Assembly (NCBI GenBank): GCA_041920505.1
Contig: JBHGXV010000005.1
Location: 20,721 to 84,720 of the forward strand
Length of the DNA: 64,000 nucleotides
Source of the DNA: JBHGXV01 sp041920505
GTDB taxonomy: Bacteria; Bacillota; Bacilli; Brevibacillales; Brevibacillaceae
Reading direction: 5' to 3'
Shown: piece after piece, positions 48,808-59,479 of the stretch
Layout of the letters: every line of letters starts with the position of its first letter
Numbering within the stretch: position 1 is the stretch's first letter
The notes under the pieces: generated by a model
Seen by the model: only the letters and a program-made list of their open reading frames with translations
Databases searched by the model: none
Told to the model about the DNA's origin: nothing
Made by a program: the position numbers and the translations under genes

Positions 48808-49943
48808 CACGCTTTTCATTTGCCCGCTATGCCGCCATCGTCAAGAAAGAGATCATTCAGCTCAAGCGGGACAAACCCAGTCTGGCGATTGCGGTCGCGA
48901 TGCCGATCGTGCTCTTGTTTTTGTTTGGCTACGCCGTCAACACCGATGTGGATCACATCTCGACCACGGTCTGGGATCAGAGCCGTTCGGCGCAGAGCCG
49001 CGAGCTGGTGCGGCAGTTCGCCAACAGCAACGTGTTTTCCATCTCGTCATATGCGGGCAGCTACACCGAGCTGGAGCGGCGAATCAATGACGGGGACGCC
49101 CGCGTGGCCCTGGTGATTCCGCCTGACTACGCCCGCTTGCGGGACAACAACCAGCCCGTCTCGATTCAGTTGCTGATCGACGGGTCCGATCCGAACACGG
49201 CTCGCACCGCCTTGTTCAACGCCCAGTTGCTGGTGCAGCACATGGCGATCACGATCCAGGAGGCCAGTCTGCAAAAACAGGGGATGAGCGGGATACAGAT
49301 ACCGCTTGAGGCCCAGAGCCGGGTGCTGTTTAATCCGGACATGAAAAGCATCGTGTTCAACGTGCCCGCCCTGATCGGGCTGATCATGCAAAATGTGACG
49401 ATGATCCTGACCGCCTTTTCACTGGTGCGGGAAAAGGAGAGGGGCACGATGGAGCAGTTGATCGTCACCCCTGTCCGGCCGTCGGAGCTGATCCTCGGCA
49501 AAATCACCCCGTACGTATTCATCGGCCTGTTTTCGTTTTGCATCGTGCTGCTGGTGGGAACGGAGTGGTTCGGCGTGCCGGTGATGGGCAGCATTCCGCT
49601 GTTGATCGCCCTCTCGCTCTTGTTTTTGATTACGACGTTGACTCTGGGAATTTTTATCTCCACGATTGCCCGGACGCAATTGCAGGCGATGCAGGTCGCC
49701 TTTGCCCTGATTTTGCCCAGCGTGCTTTTGTCCGGCTTCATGTTTCCGCGCGAGACGATGCCGCTGGCGGTGCAGATGCTGGGCAGCGTGATTCCGCTGA
49801 CGTATTTTTTGCAGATATTGCGGGGGATCTTTTTAAAAGGTGTCGACCTTTCCTCGCTGTGGCAGGAAACGCTGGGCATGACCTGTATTTTCCTGGTGAT
49901 CTGCACCCTTGCGATCCTGCGTTTCCGCAAGCGGATCGGGTAA
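48804..49943 (+). CDS. ABC-2 type exporter permease (YbhR/YhhJ-like)
   Basis: A 379-residue permease: an N-terminal span (IVKKEIIQLKRDKPSLAIAVAMPIVLLFLFGYAVN), a large extracellular domain (about residues 45-175) and five more spans toward the C-terminus including REKERGTMEQLIVTPVRPSELILGK and the FPRETMPLAVQMLGSVIPLTYFLQILRG region. Only one permease is encoded, unlike E. coli YbhFSR with two. It probably works as a homodimer. The substrate is not readable, though such cassettes usually export hydrophobic compounds or drugs. Confidence 0.92.
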   Translation: MTRFSFARYAAIVKKEIIQLKRDKPSLAIAVAMPIVLLFLFGYAVNTDVDHISTTVWDQSRSAQSRELVRQFANSNVFSISSYAGSYTELERRINDGDARVALVIPPDYARLRDNNQPVSIQLLIDGSDPNTARTALFNAQLLVQHMAITIQEASLQKQGMSGIQIPLEAQSRVLFNPDMKSIVFNVPALIGLIMQNVTMILTAFSLVREKERGTMEQLIVTPVRPSELILGKITPYVFIGLFSFCIVLLVGTEWFGVPVMGSIPLLIALSLLFLITTLTLGIFISTIARTQLQAMQVAFALILPSVLLSGFMFPRETMPLAVQMLGSVIPLTYFLQILRGIFLKGVDLSSLWQETLGMTCIFLVICTLAILRFRKRIG

Positions 49944-49967
49944 TCTGACGCAGAAAGGAGCCGCTTG

Positions 49968-50639
49968 ATGAGCGACCAGATTTTCGAAGAACACTTGCAG
50001 ACCTTTCTCGACGAACTGAAAAGAGAAGACGAAATGACCGAAAAACAGCGCAACATTCTCAAGGCGGCGATCAAGCTGTTTGCCACCAAAGGCTTTCACG
50101 CCACCTCCACCAGCGAAATTGCCAAGGAGGCCGGCGTCGCGGAAGGCACGATCTTTCGCCACTACAAGTCGAAAAAGGATATTCTCATCGCGACCGTTGC
50201 GCCGATATTGATCCAGTTCGCCGCCCCGTTTATCTTAAAAGACATCGAGCAGATCATCAGCGAGATGGACGACAAGCCGATCGGCGAGATTTTCGCCAGT
50301 CTTTACCGCAACCGCCTCGAACTGGTCGAGGCCAATCATCAACACTTCCGCATCATTGTGCAGGAGGCGTTTTTTCACGAGGAAATCCGCACCGCTCTGA
50401 TCGAATCGGTCCTGTCCAAAGGGCAGCGCATTGTCCGGATGCTGATCGAGCGCCGGATCGCCGCAGGGGAACTGCGGCCGCTTCCGCCGGATGTGGTCGT
50501 ACGGGCCGTGTTGTCCTTCCTGCTGGGCCTGGTTGTGCAAAAGTTTGTATTGCCGCCGGAAGGCTACGACAAAGAAGCCGAAAACTGGCACATCGACCAT
50601 ACCGTCGACATCCTGCTGAACGGCATCGCCTGCAAGTAG
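49968..50639 (+). CDS. TetR-family regulator, likely controlling the exporter
   Basis: A 223-residue TetR protein with the N-terminal helix-turn-helix at about residues 26-70 (RNILKAAIKLFATKGFHATSTSEIAKEAGVAEGTIFRHYKSKKDIL) and a ligand-binding helical C-terminus. It is the last gene of the exporter operon, 24 bases after the permease, so autoregulation through the palindrome at 46815 is likely. ATG 49968 follows AAAGGAG by 9 bases. Confidence 0.92.
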   Translation: MSDQIFEEHLQTFLDELKREDEMTEKQRNILKAAIKLFATKGFHATSTSEIAKEAGVAEGTIFRHYKSKKDILIATVAPILIQFAAPFILKDIEQIISEMDDKPIGEIFASLYRNRLELVEANHQHFRIIVQEAFFHEEIRTALIESVLSKGQRIVRMLIERRIAAGELRPLPPDVVVRAVLSFLLGLVVQKFVLPPEGYDKEAENWHIDHTVDILLNGIACK

Positions 50640-50659
50640 GCGTCGGCCTGCCTCCGACA

Positions 50660-50714
50660 CCCCCGGAAACCTGATTGCGCCAACAGCGGCGGCAACGGGT
50701 TTTTGGGGGTTTTT
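50660..50714 (+). terminator. Terminator after the TetR gene
   Basis: A stem of about 12 bp with G-T pairs (50660-50671 with 50698-50709) around a large loop, followed by five T residues. Confidence 0.75.
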
Positions 50715-50746
50715 GCCATGGAATGTAACGGACGAGAGGCAAGAAG

Positions 50747-50772
50747 CGTCACTATGGTCGAATATAGTGACG
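50747..50772 (+). promoter_or_regulatory. 9-bp inverted repeat upstream of the VanW gene
   Basis: CGTCACTAT (50747-50755) and ATAGTGACG (50764-50772) form a perfect 9-bp dyad with an 8-base centre. TCACTAT also occurs in the palindrome before the exporter operon (46824-46830), so the TetR protein may bind both. Confidence 0.5.
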
Positions 50773-50801
50773 TAAGGAAACATGGAAAAGGAGAGCAGTC
50801 A

Positions 50802-51617
50802 ATGGCCCAATTGTCCCGTATTCATCCATGGTTGTATCATGCGAGGGTGTGTCAGCTCAGGTTGTATCGCAATCTTTCTGATATTTTTTCCGGCGTTCGC
50901 TTCGCCCGCACCCGACACTCCGAGCGTTTGCCGGTCGTGTGCCACAAACACCAGTCTCTCTTGCGGCGGCGGCTCGGGTCGACGGACCCGCAACTGCAGG
51001 AAAACAAGATCATCAATCTTCGCATCGCGAAAGACCAGATTGACGGCGTGCTGATCCGTCCCGGCGAGACCTTCTCGTTCTGGAAGCTGGTCGGCAAGCC
51101 TACGCGCAAGAAAGGATATATCGAGGGATTGCTGTTGTCGCGAGGGGAAGTGGTCACAGGAGTGGGCGGGGGGCTGTGCCAGATGGCCAACCTGTTGCAC
51201 TGGATGGCCTTGCACACGCCGCTGGTCGTGACCGAGCGTCACCATCACCAGTTTGATCCGTTTCCCGACGACCGGCGCGTCCTTCCGTTCGGCAGCGGCG
51301 CCAGCGTGTTTTACAACTATGTCGATTTGCGCTTTTACAATCCAACCGATCAGACGTTTCAAATCCGGGTGTGGCTGACCGACGAGCACCTGAAAGGGAG
51401 CATCACGAGCGAGCGGGAGTGGCCGTACTCGTACCATGTGGAAGAGCGGAATCACCTCTTTTTGACCAGGGACGGCCGGACGTACCGGGAGAACGAGATC
51501 TGGCGGCTGGTGTACGACCGGCGCACCGGCAACCAGATCGGCGAAGAACGGTTGATCCGCAATTTTTCCGAGGTCAAATACACGCCGGCGGACGTGTGCA
51601 TCTCCGCTGATCTGTAG
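50802..51617 (+). CDS. VanW family protein
   Basis: A 271-residue VanW-domain protein. The family core is GVLIRPGETFSFWKLVGKPTRKKGYIEGLLLSRGEVVTGVGGGLCQMANLLHW, with the conserved GGGLCQ and HHHQFDPFPDDRRVLPFGSGASVFYNYVDLRF. No signal peptide or membrane span is obvious. VanW proteins occur near vancomycin resistance genes and elsewhere, and their activity is unknown. AAAAGGAGAG lies 6 bases before ATG 50802. Confidence 0.9.
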   Translation: MAQLSRIHPWLYHARVCQLRLYRNLSDIFSGVRFARTRHSERLPVVCHKHQSLLRRRLGSTDPQLQENKIINLRIAKDQIDGVLIRPGETFSFWKLVGKPTRKKGYIEGLLLSRGEVVTGVGGGLCQMANLLHWMALHTPLVVTERHHHQFDPFPDDRRVLPFGSGASVFYNYVDLRFYNPTDQTFQIRVWLTDEHLKGSITSEREWPYSYHVEERNHLFLTRDGRTYRENEIWRLVYDRRTGNQIGEERLIRNFSEVKYTPADVCISADL

Positions 51618-51638
51618 ACGGAGGCGGAAAAAAGGATA

Positions 51639-51673
51639 TTGTATTTTTATGAATGTGTATGTATAATTACTCA
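51639..51673 (+). promoter_or_regulatory. argG promoter with two ARG boxes
   Basis: TTGTAT (51639-51644), 17 bases, TATAAT (51662-51667). ARG boxes at 51640-51653 and 51660-51673 match the consensus at 13 of 14 positions each and are 20 bases apart, as at argC and carA. Confidence 0.85.
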
Positions 51674-51703
51674 CATACAACGCACGAATGGAGAGAGGAA
51701 TTC

Positions 51704-52959
51704 ATGGGAAAAGAAAAGATCGTCCTGGCTTATTCCGGGGGACTGGACACCTCCGTTGCCATTAAGTGGTTGCAGGAAACCTACAATTACGACGTAATCG
51801 CCGTCGCTCTCGACGTGGGGGAAGGCAAGGATCTGGAGTTCGTCCAGAAAAAAGCCTTGCAAGTGGGCGCGATCAAGTCGATTGTCGTCGACGCGAAAGA
51901 GACGTTCGCGCAGGAATACGTGTTGCCGGCGCTGAAGGCAAACGCGATGTATGAAGGGAAATACCCGCTGGTATCGGCGTTGTCCCGCTACCTGATCTCC
52001 CGGGTGCTGGTGGAGATCGCGGAAAAAGAAGGCGCGGTGGCTGTCGCGCACGGCTGCACGGGCAAAGGGAACGACCAGGTGCGTTTTGACGTGTCGTTCA
52101 CCGCGCTCAACCCGAATCTGAAAATCGTCGCGCCGGTGCGCGAGTGGGGCTGGACGCGCGAAGAAGAGATCAAGTACGCCGAGAAGCACGGGATTCCGAT
52201 CCCGATCGATCTGGACAATCCGTACAGCATCGACCAAAACCTGTGGGGCAGAAGCTGCGAGTGCGGCGTGCTTGAGGACCCGTGGGCCGCGCCGCCGGAA
52301 GGGGCGTACGACCTGACGAAATCGATCGCCGAGGCTCCGGATCAGCCGGAAGAAATCGAGATCACGTTTGTCAAAGGGGTGCCGACCGCGCTGAACGGCG
52401 AAGAGCTGCCGCTCTCCGAACTGATCCTCAAGCTGAACAAGATCGCCGGCGCGCACGGCGTTGGCCGCATCGACCATGTGGAAAACCGCCTGGTGGGCAT
52501 CAAGTCGCGCGAAGTGTACGAAACTCCGGCGGCCACCACGCTGATCCTGGCCCACCGCGAACTGGAGTTTTTGACCCAGCCGCGCGAAGTGGCGCAGTTC
52601 AAGCCGATCATCGAGCAAAAGATGGCCCAGGTGATCTATGAAGGCCTGTGGTATTCGCCGTTGCGCAACGCGCTGGAAGCTTTCATCGAAGAGACGCAGC
52701 AGTTCGTCTCCGGCGTCGTCCGCGTCAGACTGCACAAAGGGCATGCCATCGTCGTCGGCCGCAAATCGGCGTCCAGCCTGTACAGCCACGAATTGGCCAC
52801 CTACGCGGCGGGCGACACGTTCGACCACAAGGCGGCGATCGGCTTCATCAAGCTGTGGGGACTGCCGACCAAGGTGTACGCCCAGATAAACGACGGCGTG
52901 CTCAAGCAGTCGTTTAAAACCAGCATCAGCATCGTTGACGAAAAGGATGCGATTACGAA

Positions 52960-52963
<4 letters not shown>
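51704..52963 (+). CDS. argG: Argininosuccinate synthase
   Basis: A 419-residue ATP-dependent ligase that condenses citrulline and aspartate. The PP-loop is AYSGGLDTSVAIKWL at the N-terminus; AHGCTGKGNDQVRFD and the NLWGRSCECGVLEDP segment are typical. ATG 51704 follows GAGAGGAA; the in-frame extension upstream runs through the operator. It overlaps argH by four bases. Confidence 0.97.
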
Positions 52964-54405
<1,442 letters not shown>

Positions 54406-54434
54406 AGCCGGGGGGAGCCAGGGATAAACAGAGC

Positions 54435-54479
54435 GTTCCGGTTTGCTTCCGCAGGGGAGCAGACTGGAACGTTTTTTTC
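54435..54479 (+). terminator. Intrinsic terminator after argH
   Basis: A 9-bp stem with one G-T pair (54435-54443 with 54464-54472) continues into an inner TTGCT/AGCAG pairing, followed by seven T residues. Confidence 0.88.
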
Positions 54480-54540
54480 GTCGAATGGTTGGTTTATAAT
54501 GGGAGAGCAGAGCACTTACCATTCGTAAGGAGGGAGAAAC

Positions 54541-55707
54541 GTGAATTCGTTCCGTTTTCAAAACCCGACGGAAATTTTGTTCGGCAAGGACATGGTCGAC
54601 AAGCTGGGGGAACAAGTGGCTCGCTACGGCAAGACCGTCCTTCTCGTGTATGGCGGAGGCAGCATCAAGCGGACCGGGCTGTACGACCGCGTGATCGCGC
54701 AATTGCGCCAGATTGACGCTGCTGTCGTGGAACTGCCCGGCGTGGAGCCCAATCCGCGCCTGTCGACCGTACAGAAAGGGATCGCGCTTTGCCGCGAGCA
54801 CGGCGTCGATTTCATTCTCGCCGTCGGCGGGGGAAGCGTGATTGACGCGGCCAAGGCGGTTGCCGCCGGTGTGCCGTACGAAGGAGACGTGTGGGACTTT
54901 TTCATGCGCAAGGCAAAGCCAGAGTCCGCACTGCCGCTCGGCACCGTGTTGACGCTGGCCGCCACCGGCTCAGAGATGAACGGCAACTCGGTCGTCTCCA
55001 ACTGGGAGGAGAAGCGGAAGCGTTCGTTCGGCAGTATCCACACCTATCCCAAGTTTTCCATTCTCGACCCGACGCTTACTTTCTCGGTGCCGCGCGACCA
55101 AACCGTTTACGGCATTGTCGACATGATGTCGCATGTATTCGAGCAGTATTTCAGCCAGACCAACGACACGCCGGTGCAGGAGCGGTTCTGCGAGTCCATT
55201 TTGAAAACGGTGATTGAAAACGCCGAGCCTGCCCTGAATGATCCGCACGATTACGAAGCCCGCGCCAATCTGATGCTGTGCGGCACGTTTGCGCTCAACG
55301 GCGGGATGATCAGCGTCGGCATGGAAAACGACTGGGCGACGCATATGATCGAGCACGAGGTAAGTGCGATTTACGACATTCCGCACGGCGGCGGTCTGGC
55401 GATCCTGTTCCCCAACTGGATGAAATACGTCTACCGGGAGCGGATCGATCGCTTCGTCCAATTCGCCGTTCGCGTCTGGGACGTTGATCCTCTGGGCAAA
55501 TCCGACGAGGAGATTGCGCTCGAAGGGATTGAGGCGACGCGCGCCTTTTTCAACAAAATCGGCGCACCCAGCCGTCTCGCCGACTACCAGATCGGCGACG
55601 AGTCGATTGACCGGATGGCCAGGGAGGCCGTCCTGTTTGGCCCGATCGGCCATTTTAAAAAGCTGAACGAAGAAGACGTCAAGAACATCTTGCGCATGAG
55701 CCTGTAA
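54541..55707 (+). CDS. Iron-containing alcohol dehydrogenase (butanol dehydrogenase/YugJ type)
   Basis: A 388-residue group III dehydrogenase that reduces aldehydes with NAD(P)H. The nucleotide region is VLLVYGGGSIKRTGLYDRV, with FILAVGGGSVIDAAKAVAAG. The iron ligands lie in the family pattern DMMSHVFEQYF, MIEHEVSAIYDIPHGGGLAILFPNWMKY with the conserved Asp and His residues. GTG 54541 follows GGAGGGAGA. A TATAAT at 54495-54500 suggests its own promoter, but the -35 is poor. Physiological substrate unknown. Confidence 0.93.
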   Translation: MNSFRFQNPTEILFGKDMVDKLGEQVARYGKTVLLVYGGGSIKRTGLYDRVIAQLRQIDAAVVELPGVEPNPRLSTVQKGIALCREHGVDFILAVGGGSVIDAAKAVAAGVPYEGDVWDFFMRKAKPESALPLGTVLTLAATGSEMNGNSVVSNWEEKRKRSFGSIHTYPKFSILDPTLTFSVPRDQTVYGIVDMMSHVFEQYFSQTNDTPVQERFCESILKTVIENAEPALNDPHDYEARANLMLCGTFALNGGMISVGMENDWATHMIEHEVSAIYDIPHGGGLAILFPNWMKYVYRERIDRFVQFAVRVWDVDPLGKSDEEIALEGIEATRAFFNKIGAPSRLADYQIGDESIDRMAREAVLFGPIGHFKKLNEEDVKNILRMSL

Positions 55708-55712
55708 CCATC

Positions 55713-55749
55713 AAAGACGCCTTTGGCCGCTGTGGCCAAAGGCGTCTTT
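55713..55749 (+). terminator. Strong intrinsic terminator after the alcohol dehydrogenase
   Basis: A perfect 16-bp stem (55713-55728 with 55734-55749) with a 5-base loop. The T tract is interrupted but the hairpin is very stable and would also work in the reverse direction. Confidence 0.88.
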
Positions 55750-55886
55750 GCGTCTTTTCCGGTTCTCTGGTTTTTGTCGAAAAAAATTTTTGGAACGAAG
55801 CGTGTTTTTTTGTTACGTTTTCCCATCTTCTGCGTCTTACCGGGTGTAAGCCAAATTATACAGGGAACAAGTGGAGGTACACGAGA

Positions 55887-57596
55887 ATGAAACGTTTCAG
55901 CAAAACCATGATGACATTGGTGGCAGTCAGTCTTTTGTCTGTGAATCCGGTCTGGGCGGACACACCGGGCAAAGAGACAGCGGCACCCACTGCCCAGGAA
56001 GTCCTGTCAAAAGAACTGGAGGAGCGCATTTACGCGCTGATTCCGGAATTGAAGGACATTCCCGTGGCGGATAAAAACTTTATTCCGGCCAACGAATTCC
56101 GGCCGGCGAGCTGGTTCATTCACTTCACGGACCGGCCGAAAGACGCGAAACCGGACGACGGCAAGATGTACACGGATGCGCATGTCGAACTGGACGCGAA
56201 GACAGGCACGCTCATCAGCATGCACCTGCAAAATCCAAAATGGCTGAAAGATCAGGATATTTCAAAGGAAATGGCCAAAGAAAAGGCGGTTGCCTTCGTC
56301 AACGCCGCCCTGGGCGACAAGGCAAAGGATTATCAGGTGAGCGACAACGTCTGGGTCGGACGCACCGGCTACAAACCGGACCACGGGAAGGCGGTCTTCT
56401 GGTCGACGGCAAACGTTTCGTTTGAACGTCTTGTCAACGGCATTCCGTTTGGCAGCAGCCAATTCCAAGTGGAGGTAGACGCGGACGGTCGTGTCGTCGG
56501 ATTCTACTGGGATGGAAACAACAGCCAACTGGATCTCTCCAAGTTCCCGTCTCCGTCCGAGGCGATCAAAAAAGCGGACGCCGAGAAGGCCTTCCTGAAC
56601 ATGCTGAACATGAAATTGCAGTATAACAGTCAGCAGCCGATCGAGAAGCCCCGCCTGGGTGAGGAACCGAAAACCAAACCCGTTCTGCTATACCAGCCGG
56701 ATTATGACGGGGTGCTGGATGCGCGCACAGGGAAAAAGGCAGATCTCGGCTCCTCGCGCAAGGAACAGCAGACGGAGACAATTGCGCTCTCGGCTCAAGG
56801 AAAAACGCTGATCGCGCGGACAGCGGACGAAGCAGCCAAGCTGCTCAAAGAAGAGTTGGGTGTCGATGTCGCCGGATTGAAGCTGCAAGAAGAAAACGAT
56901 GACCTTTGGATGCCCGACCGCAAGTACAAGCAGTTCACGTGGCGCAGCGAATTTCCGAAAGGGACTGACGACAAGCAGGCGAGTGAAAACATGAAATTTG
57001 TGTATGTCGGCATCGACACTGAGACCGGGGAGATCCTCAACTTCAATTATCAGGATGAGTCGAAAAACGGCAAGCCGACGACCGTCTCGATTGCCGACGC
57101 CAAGAAAAAGGCGATCGCCTTCCTGGAAGCGCACCTCGGCTCCTCTGTCACCCAGATCCAACTGCAAGATACGTTTTCCTATCCGTCGCTTGACGATCTG
57201 CCGTCATGGGTAGACAAAGCCAAGCTGAACCAGGAGGAAGTGCTCAAGCACACCCCGCCGCGCATCAGTTTCTTCTTTACCGGCCTGCATCAAGGGATTC
57301 CGGTCATCGACCAGGCGTACTGGGTGGAGATCGACGGCGTGAGCGGGAATATCGTCGCATTCGGCCTGCCGAAGAAACAAGCGTTGCAGGCGGCCTTGCC
57401 GGACAGCAAAGGGATCGTGTCCGCCGATGAAGCGAAAGCCCAATTCCTCAAGGAACATCCGCTCCGTCTGGAGTACATCTGGCCGGAATACTACGGGCAA
57501 AAAGCCCCTGCGCCGATGCTGGTCTACGTTCCGACTTTCACGGCGGGCATCAGCTATATCGACGCCTTTACCGGAAAAACGGTTCAGGTAGAGTAA
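55887..57596 (+). CDS. Exported YcdB/YcdC-domain protein with PepSY-like repeats
   Basis: A 569-residue secreted protein with a signal peptide (KRFSKTMMTLVAVSLLSVNPVWA, cleavage after VWA). Two similar halves each carry PepSY-type units (AHVELDAKTGTLISMHLQ, FVYVGIDTETGEILNFNY, YWVEIDGVSGNIVAFGL) and the YcdB/YcdC pattern KAVAFVNAALG / KAIAFLEAHLG. No SLH or wall-anchor domain is seen. PepSY units are often inhibitors of proteases, so a role at the cell surface is possible but unproven. GTGGAGGT precedes the ATG. Confidence 0.82.
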   Translation: MKRFSKTMMTLVAVSLLSVNPVWADTPGKETAAPTAQEVLSKELEERIYALIPELKDIPVADKNFIPANEFRPASWFIHFTDRPKDAKPDDGKMYTDAHVELDAKTGTLISMHLQNPKWLKDQDISKEMAKEKAVAFVNAALGDKAKDYQVSDNVWVGRTGYKPDHGKAVFWSTANVSFERLVNGIPFGSSQFQVEVDADGRVVGFYWDGNNSQLDLSKFPSPSEAIKKADAEKAFLNMLNMKLQYNSQQPIEKPRLGEEPKTKPVLLYQPDYDGVLDARTGKKADLGSSRKEQQTETIALSAQGKTLIARTADEAAKLLKEELGVDVAGLKLQEENDDLWMPDRKYKQFTWRSEFPKGTDDKQASENMKFVYVGIDTETGEILNFNYQDESKNGKPTTVSIADAKKKAIAFLEAHLGSSVTQIQLQDTFSYPSLDDLPSWVDKAKLNQEEVLKHTPPRISFFFTGLHQGIPVIDQAYWVEIDGVSGNIVAFGLPKKQALQAALPDSKGIVSADEAKAQFLKEHPLRLEYIWPEYYGQKAPAPMLVYVPTFTAGISYIDAFTGKTVQVE

Positions 57597-57611
57597 CATA
57601 CCGTACGATCC

Positions 57612-57650
57612 TTCCCGCATCGGGTGCCGATGCGGGAATTCTATTTTTTT
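57612..57650 (+). terminator. Intrinsic terminator after the YcdB-like gene
   Basis: A perfect 12-bp stem (57612-57623 with 57627-57638) with a 3-base loop, then TTCTA and seven T residues. Confidence 0.9.
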
Positions 57651-57722
57651 GCAACATGCCTCTCAAGCAGCAATCGACAAGAATTGAGAGATTTAGGGGA
57701 TATCATTCGCGTTTTCCAATGG

Positions 57723-57728
57723 TATAAT
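57723..57728 (+). promoter_or_regulatory. Probable -10 box upstream of ftsE
   Basis: A perfect TATAAT stands in the 267-base gap before ftsE, but no good -35 is found at normal spacing. The leader would be about 130 bases. Confidence 0.4.
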
Positions 57729-57863
57729 AAGGGGGACGGTCGGCTTCCGTGCCTTTTTTTGTCGTTCTCGGGCGAAGGCGCCGCGTTGGTTGGGTTTCTG
57801 TCGAATGTCGCCGTCTGGCTGGCGGCGAACAACGTTGAATACAGGGTTTAGGATGTGGTTCTT

Positions 57864-58550
57864 TTGATAGAAATGTTTGACGTGTGGAAGACCTATCCGA
57901 ATGGGACCAATGCACTTAAAGGCATCAACGTCCGGATTGAAAAGGGCGAGTTTGTCTACGTCGTGGGCCCGAGCGGAGCGGGGAAATCCACGTTTATCAA
58001 GCTGATGTACCGTGAGGAGAAACCGACCAAAGGGCAGATTTTTCTCGGAGGATTTAACATCAGCCGGATCAGGGAACGGCAGATTCCGCACGTGCGCCGG
58101 AGCATCGGCGTCGTGTTCCAGGATTTTAAATTGTTGCCAACTCTTACTGTGTATGAAAACGTCGCGTTTGCGATGGAAGTGATCGAGACGCCCCCCAAAC
58201 TGATCAAGCCGCGGGTGATGGACGTGCTTGGCCTCGTCAAGCTGAAACACAAGGCGAAGATGCTGCCCAACGAGCTGTCCGGCGGCGAACAGCAGCGCGT
58301 CGCGTTGGCCCGGGCGCTGGTCAACAATCCGGGGCTGATCATCGCCGACGAACCGACCGGTAACCTCGACCCCGAAACCTCGTGGGAGATCATGAAGCTG
58401 TTCGAGGAGATCAACCAGCGCGGGACCACCGTGGTGATGGCCACCCACAACCGCGAGATCGTCAACACGATGCGCAAGCGCGTCATTGCGATCGAAGCGG
58501 GTGAGATTGTGCGCGACGAGCAGAGAGGGGAATACGGGTATGAAGATTAG
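57864..58550 (+). CDS. ftsE: Cell division ABC ATPase FtsE
   Basis: A 228-residue ATPase that with FtsX switches on a peptidoglycan hydrolase at the membrane. Walker A GPSGAGKSTFIKLM, signature ELSGGEQQRVALARALV and Walker B GLIIADEPTGNLDPE are intact. TTG 57864 is the preferred start: it gives MIEMFDVWKTYPNG, aligning with B. subtilis FtsE at the same length, and AGGA lies 10 bases upstream. GTG 57855 in frame is nearly touching that site. It overlaps ftsX by 11 bases. Confidence 0.94.
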   Translation: MIEMFDVWKTYPNGTNALKGINVRIEKGEFVYVVGPSGAGKSTFIKLMYREEKPTKGQIFLGGFNISRIRERQIPHVRRSIGVVFQDFKLLPTLTVYENVAFAMEVIETPPKLIKPRVMDVLGLVKLKHKAKMLPNELSGGEQQRVALARALVNNPGLIIADEPTGNLDPETSWEIMKLFEEINQRGTTVVMATHNREIVNTMRKRVIAIEAGEIVRDEQRGEYGYED

Positions 58551-59436
58551 GACGCTGGGGCGCCACGTACGCGAAGGGGTGAAGAACCTCAACCGGAACG
58601 GCTGGATGACCTTTGCTTCCGTCAGTGCCGTGATGATCACCCTGTTGATTCTCGGCGTGTTCCTCGTGCTGGCGATGAATGTCAACCACATCGCGCAAAC
58701 CGTGGAAAAGCAAGTGGAGATTCGCGTCTTCCTCGACGAGGCGGCGGACAAGGCGGTTGCCGAGGAAGTGGAGCAAAAAATCAAAGCGTTGTCCAAAGTG
58801 GAAAGCATCACATTCGTTTCAAAAGAAGAAGGATTAAAACAATTGCGGGAAAAGCTGGGCGAAAAAGCGTATCTGCTGGACGGCCTGGAAAAGGAAAATC
58901 CGCTCCCTCACACGCTGGTGGTGAAGACCAAACTGCCGCAGGACACGGCGGGGGTCGCCAAGGAGATCAAGGGATACGAGCACGTGACCAACGTCAGCTA
59001 CGGGGAAGGAACGATTGAAAAGCTGTTTGCCGTTACCAAGACGATTCGCAACGTCGGCGTCGTGTTCATCGTCGGGCTGGCGTTTACCGCGATGTTTTTG
59101 ATCGCCAACACCATCAAACTGACGATTGTCGCCCGCAGGCGCGAGATTGAGATCATGAAGCTGGTGGGCGCCACCAACTGGTTCATCCGCTGGCCATTCT
59201 TCGTCGAGGGCCTCTTGATGGGGATTTCCGGAGCGCTGATCCCGATCGTGATCCTGAGCATCGGCTATTCCTATCTGGTCGATGCGTTCAACGCCAATCC
59301 AGCGGCGCTGACGCTGTTCAGCCTGTTGCCACTGTTCCCGCTGGTGTACCAGGTCGCCGGGATTTTGTTGGTGATAGGGGCATTCATCGGCATTTGGGGA
59401 AGCATGGTGTCTGTGCGCCGCTTCCTTCGTGTATAA
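58540..59436 (+). CDS. ftsX: Cell division permease-like protein FtsX
   Basis: A 298-residue membrane protein with four spans (about residues 23-47, then after an extracellular loop of roughly 120 residues, three more spans near 175-195, 220-245 and 265-290). RTLGRHVREGVKNLNRNGWMTFASVSAVM is the family start. The extracellular loop is where FtsX contacts its cell-wall hydrolase. The downstream M23 gene is the obvious partner here. Confidence 0.95.
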   Translation: MKIRTLGRHVREGVKNLNRNGWMTFASVSAVMITLLILGVFLVLAMNVNHIAQTVEKQVEIRVFLDEAADKAVAEEVEQKIKALSKVESITFVSKEEGLKQLREKLGEKAYLLDGLEKENPLPHTLVVKTKLPQDTAGVAKEIKGYEHVTNVSYGEGTIEKLFAVTKTIRNVGVVFIVGLAFTAMFLIANTIKLTIVARRREIEIMKLVGATNWFIRWPFFVEGLLMGISGALIPIVILSIGYSYLVDAFNANPAALTLFSLLPLFPLVYQVAGILLVIGAFIGIWGSMVSVRRFLRV

Positions 59437-59479
59437 GTTCATCACAAAAAAATATGAGCTTCGCCGGGGGAGGAGACGT

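Noticed and set aside
57624..57851. A 75-codon open frame between the YcdB-like gene and ftsE
   Set aside because: It begins inside a terminator hairpin, has no ribosome site and crosses the ftsE promoter region.
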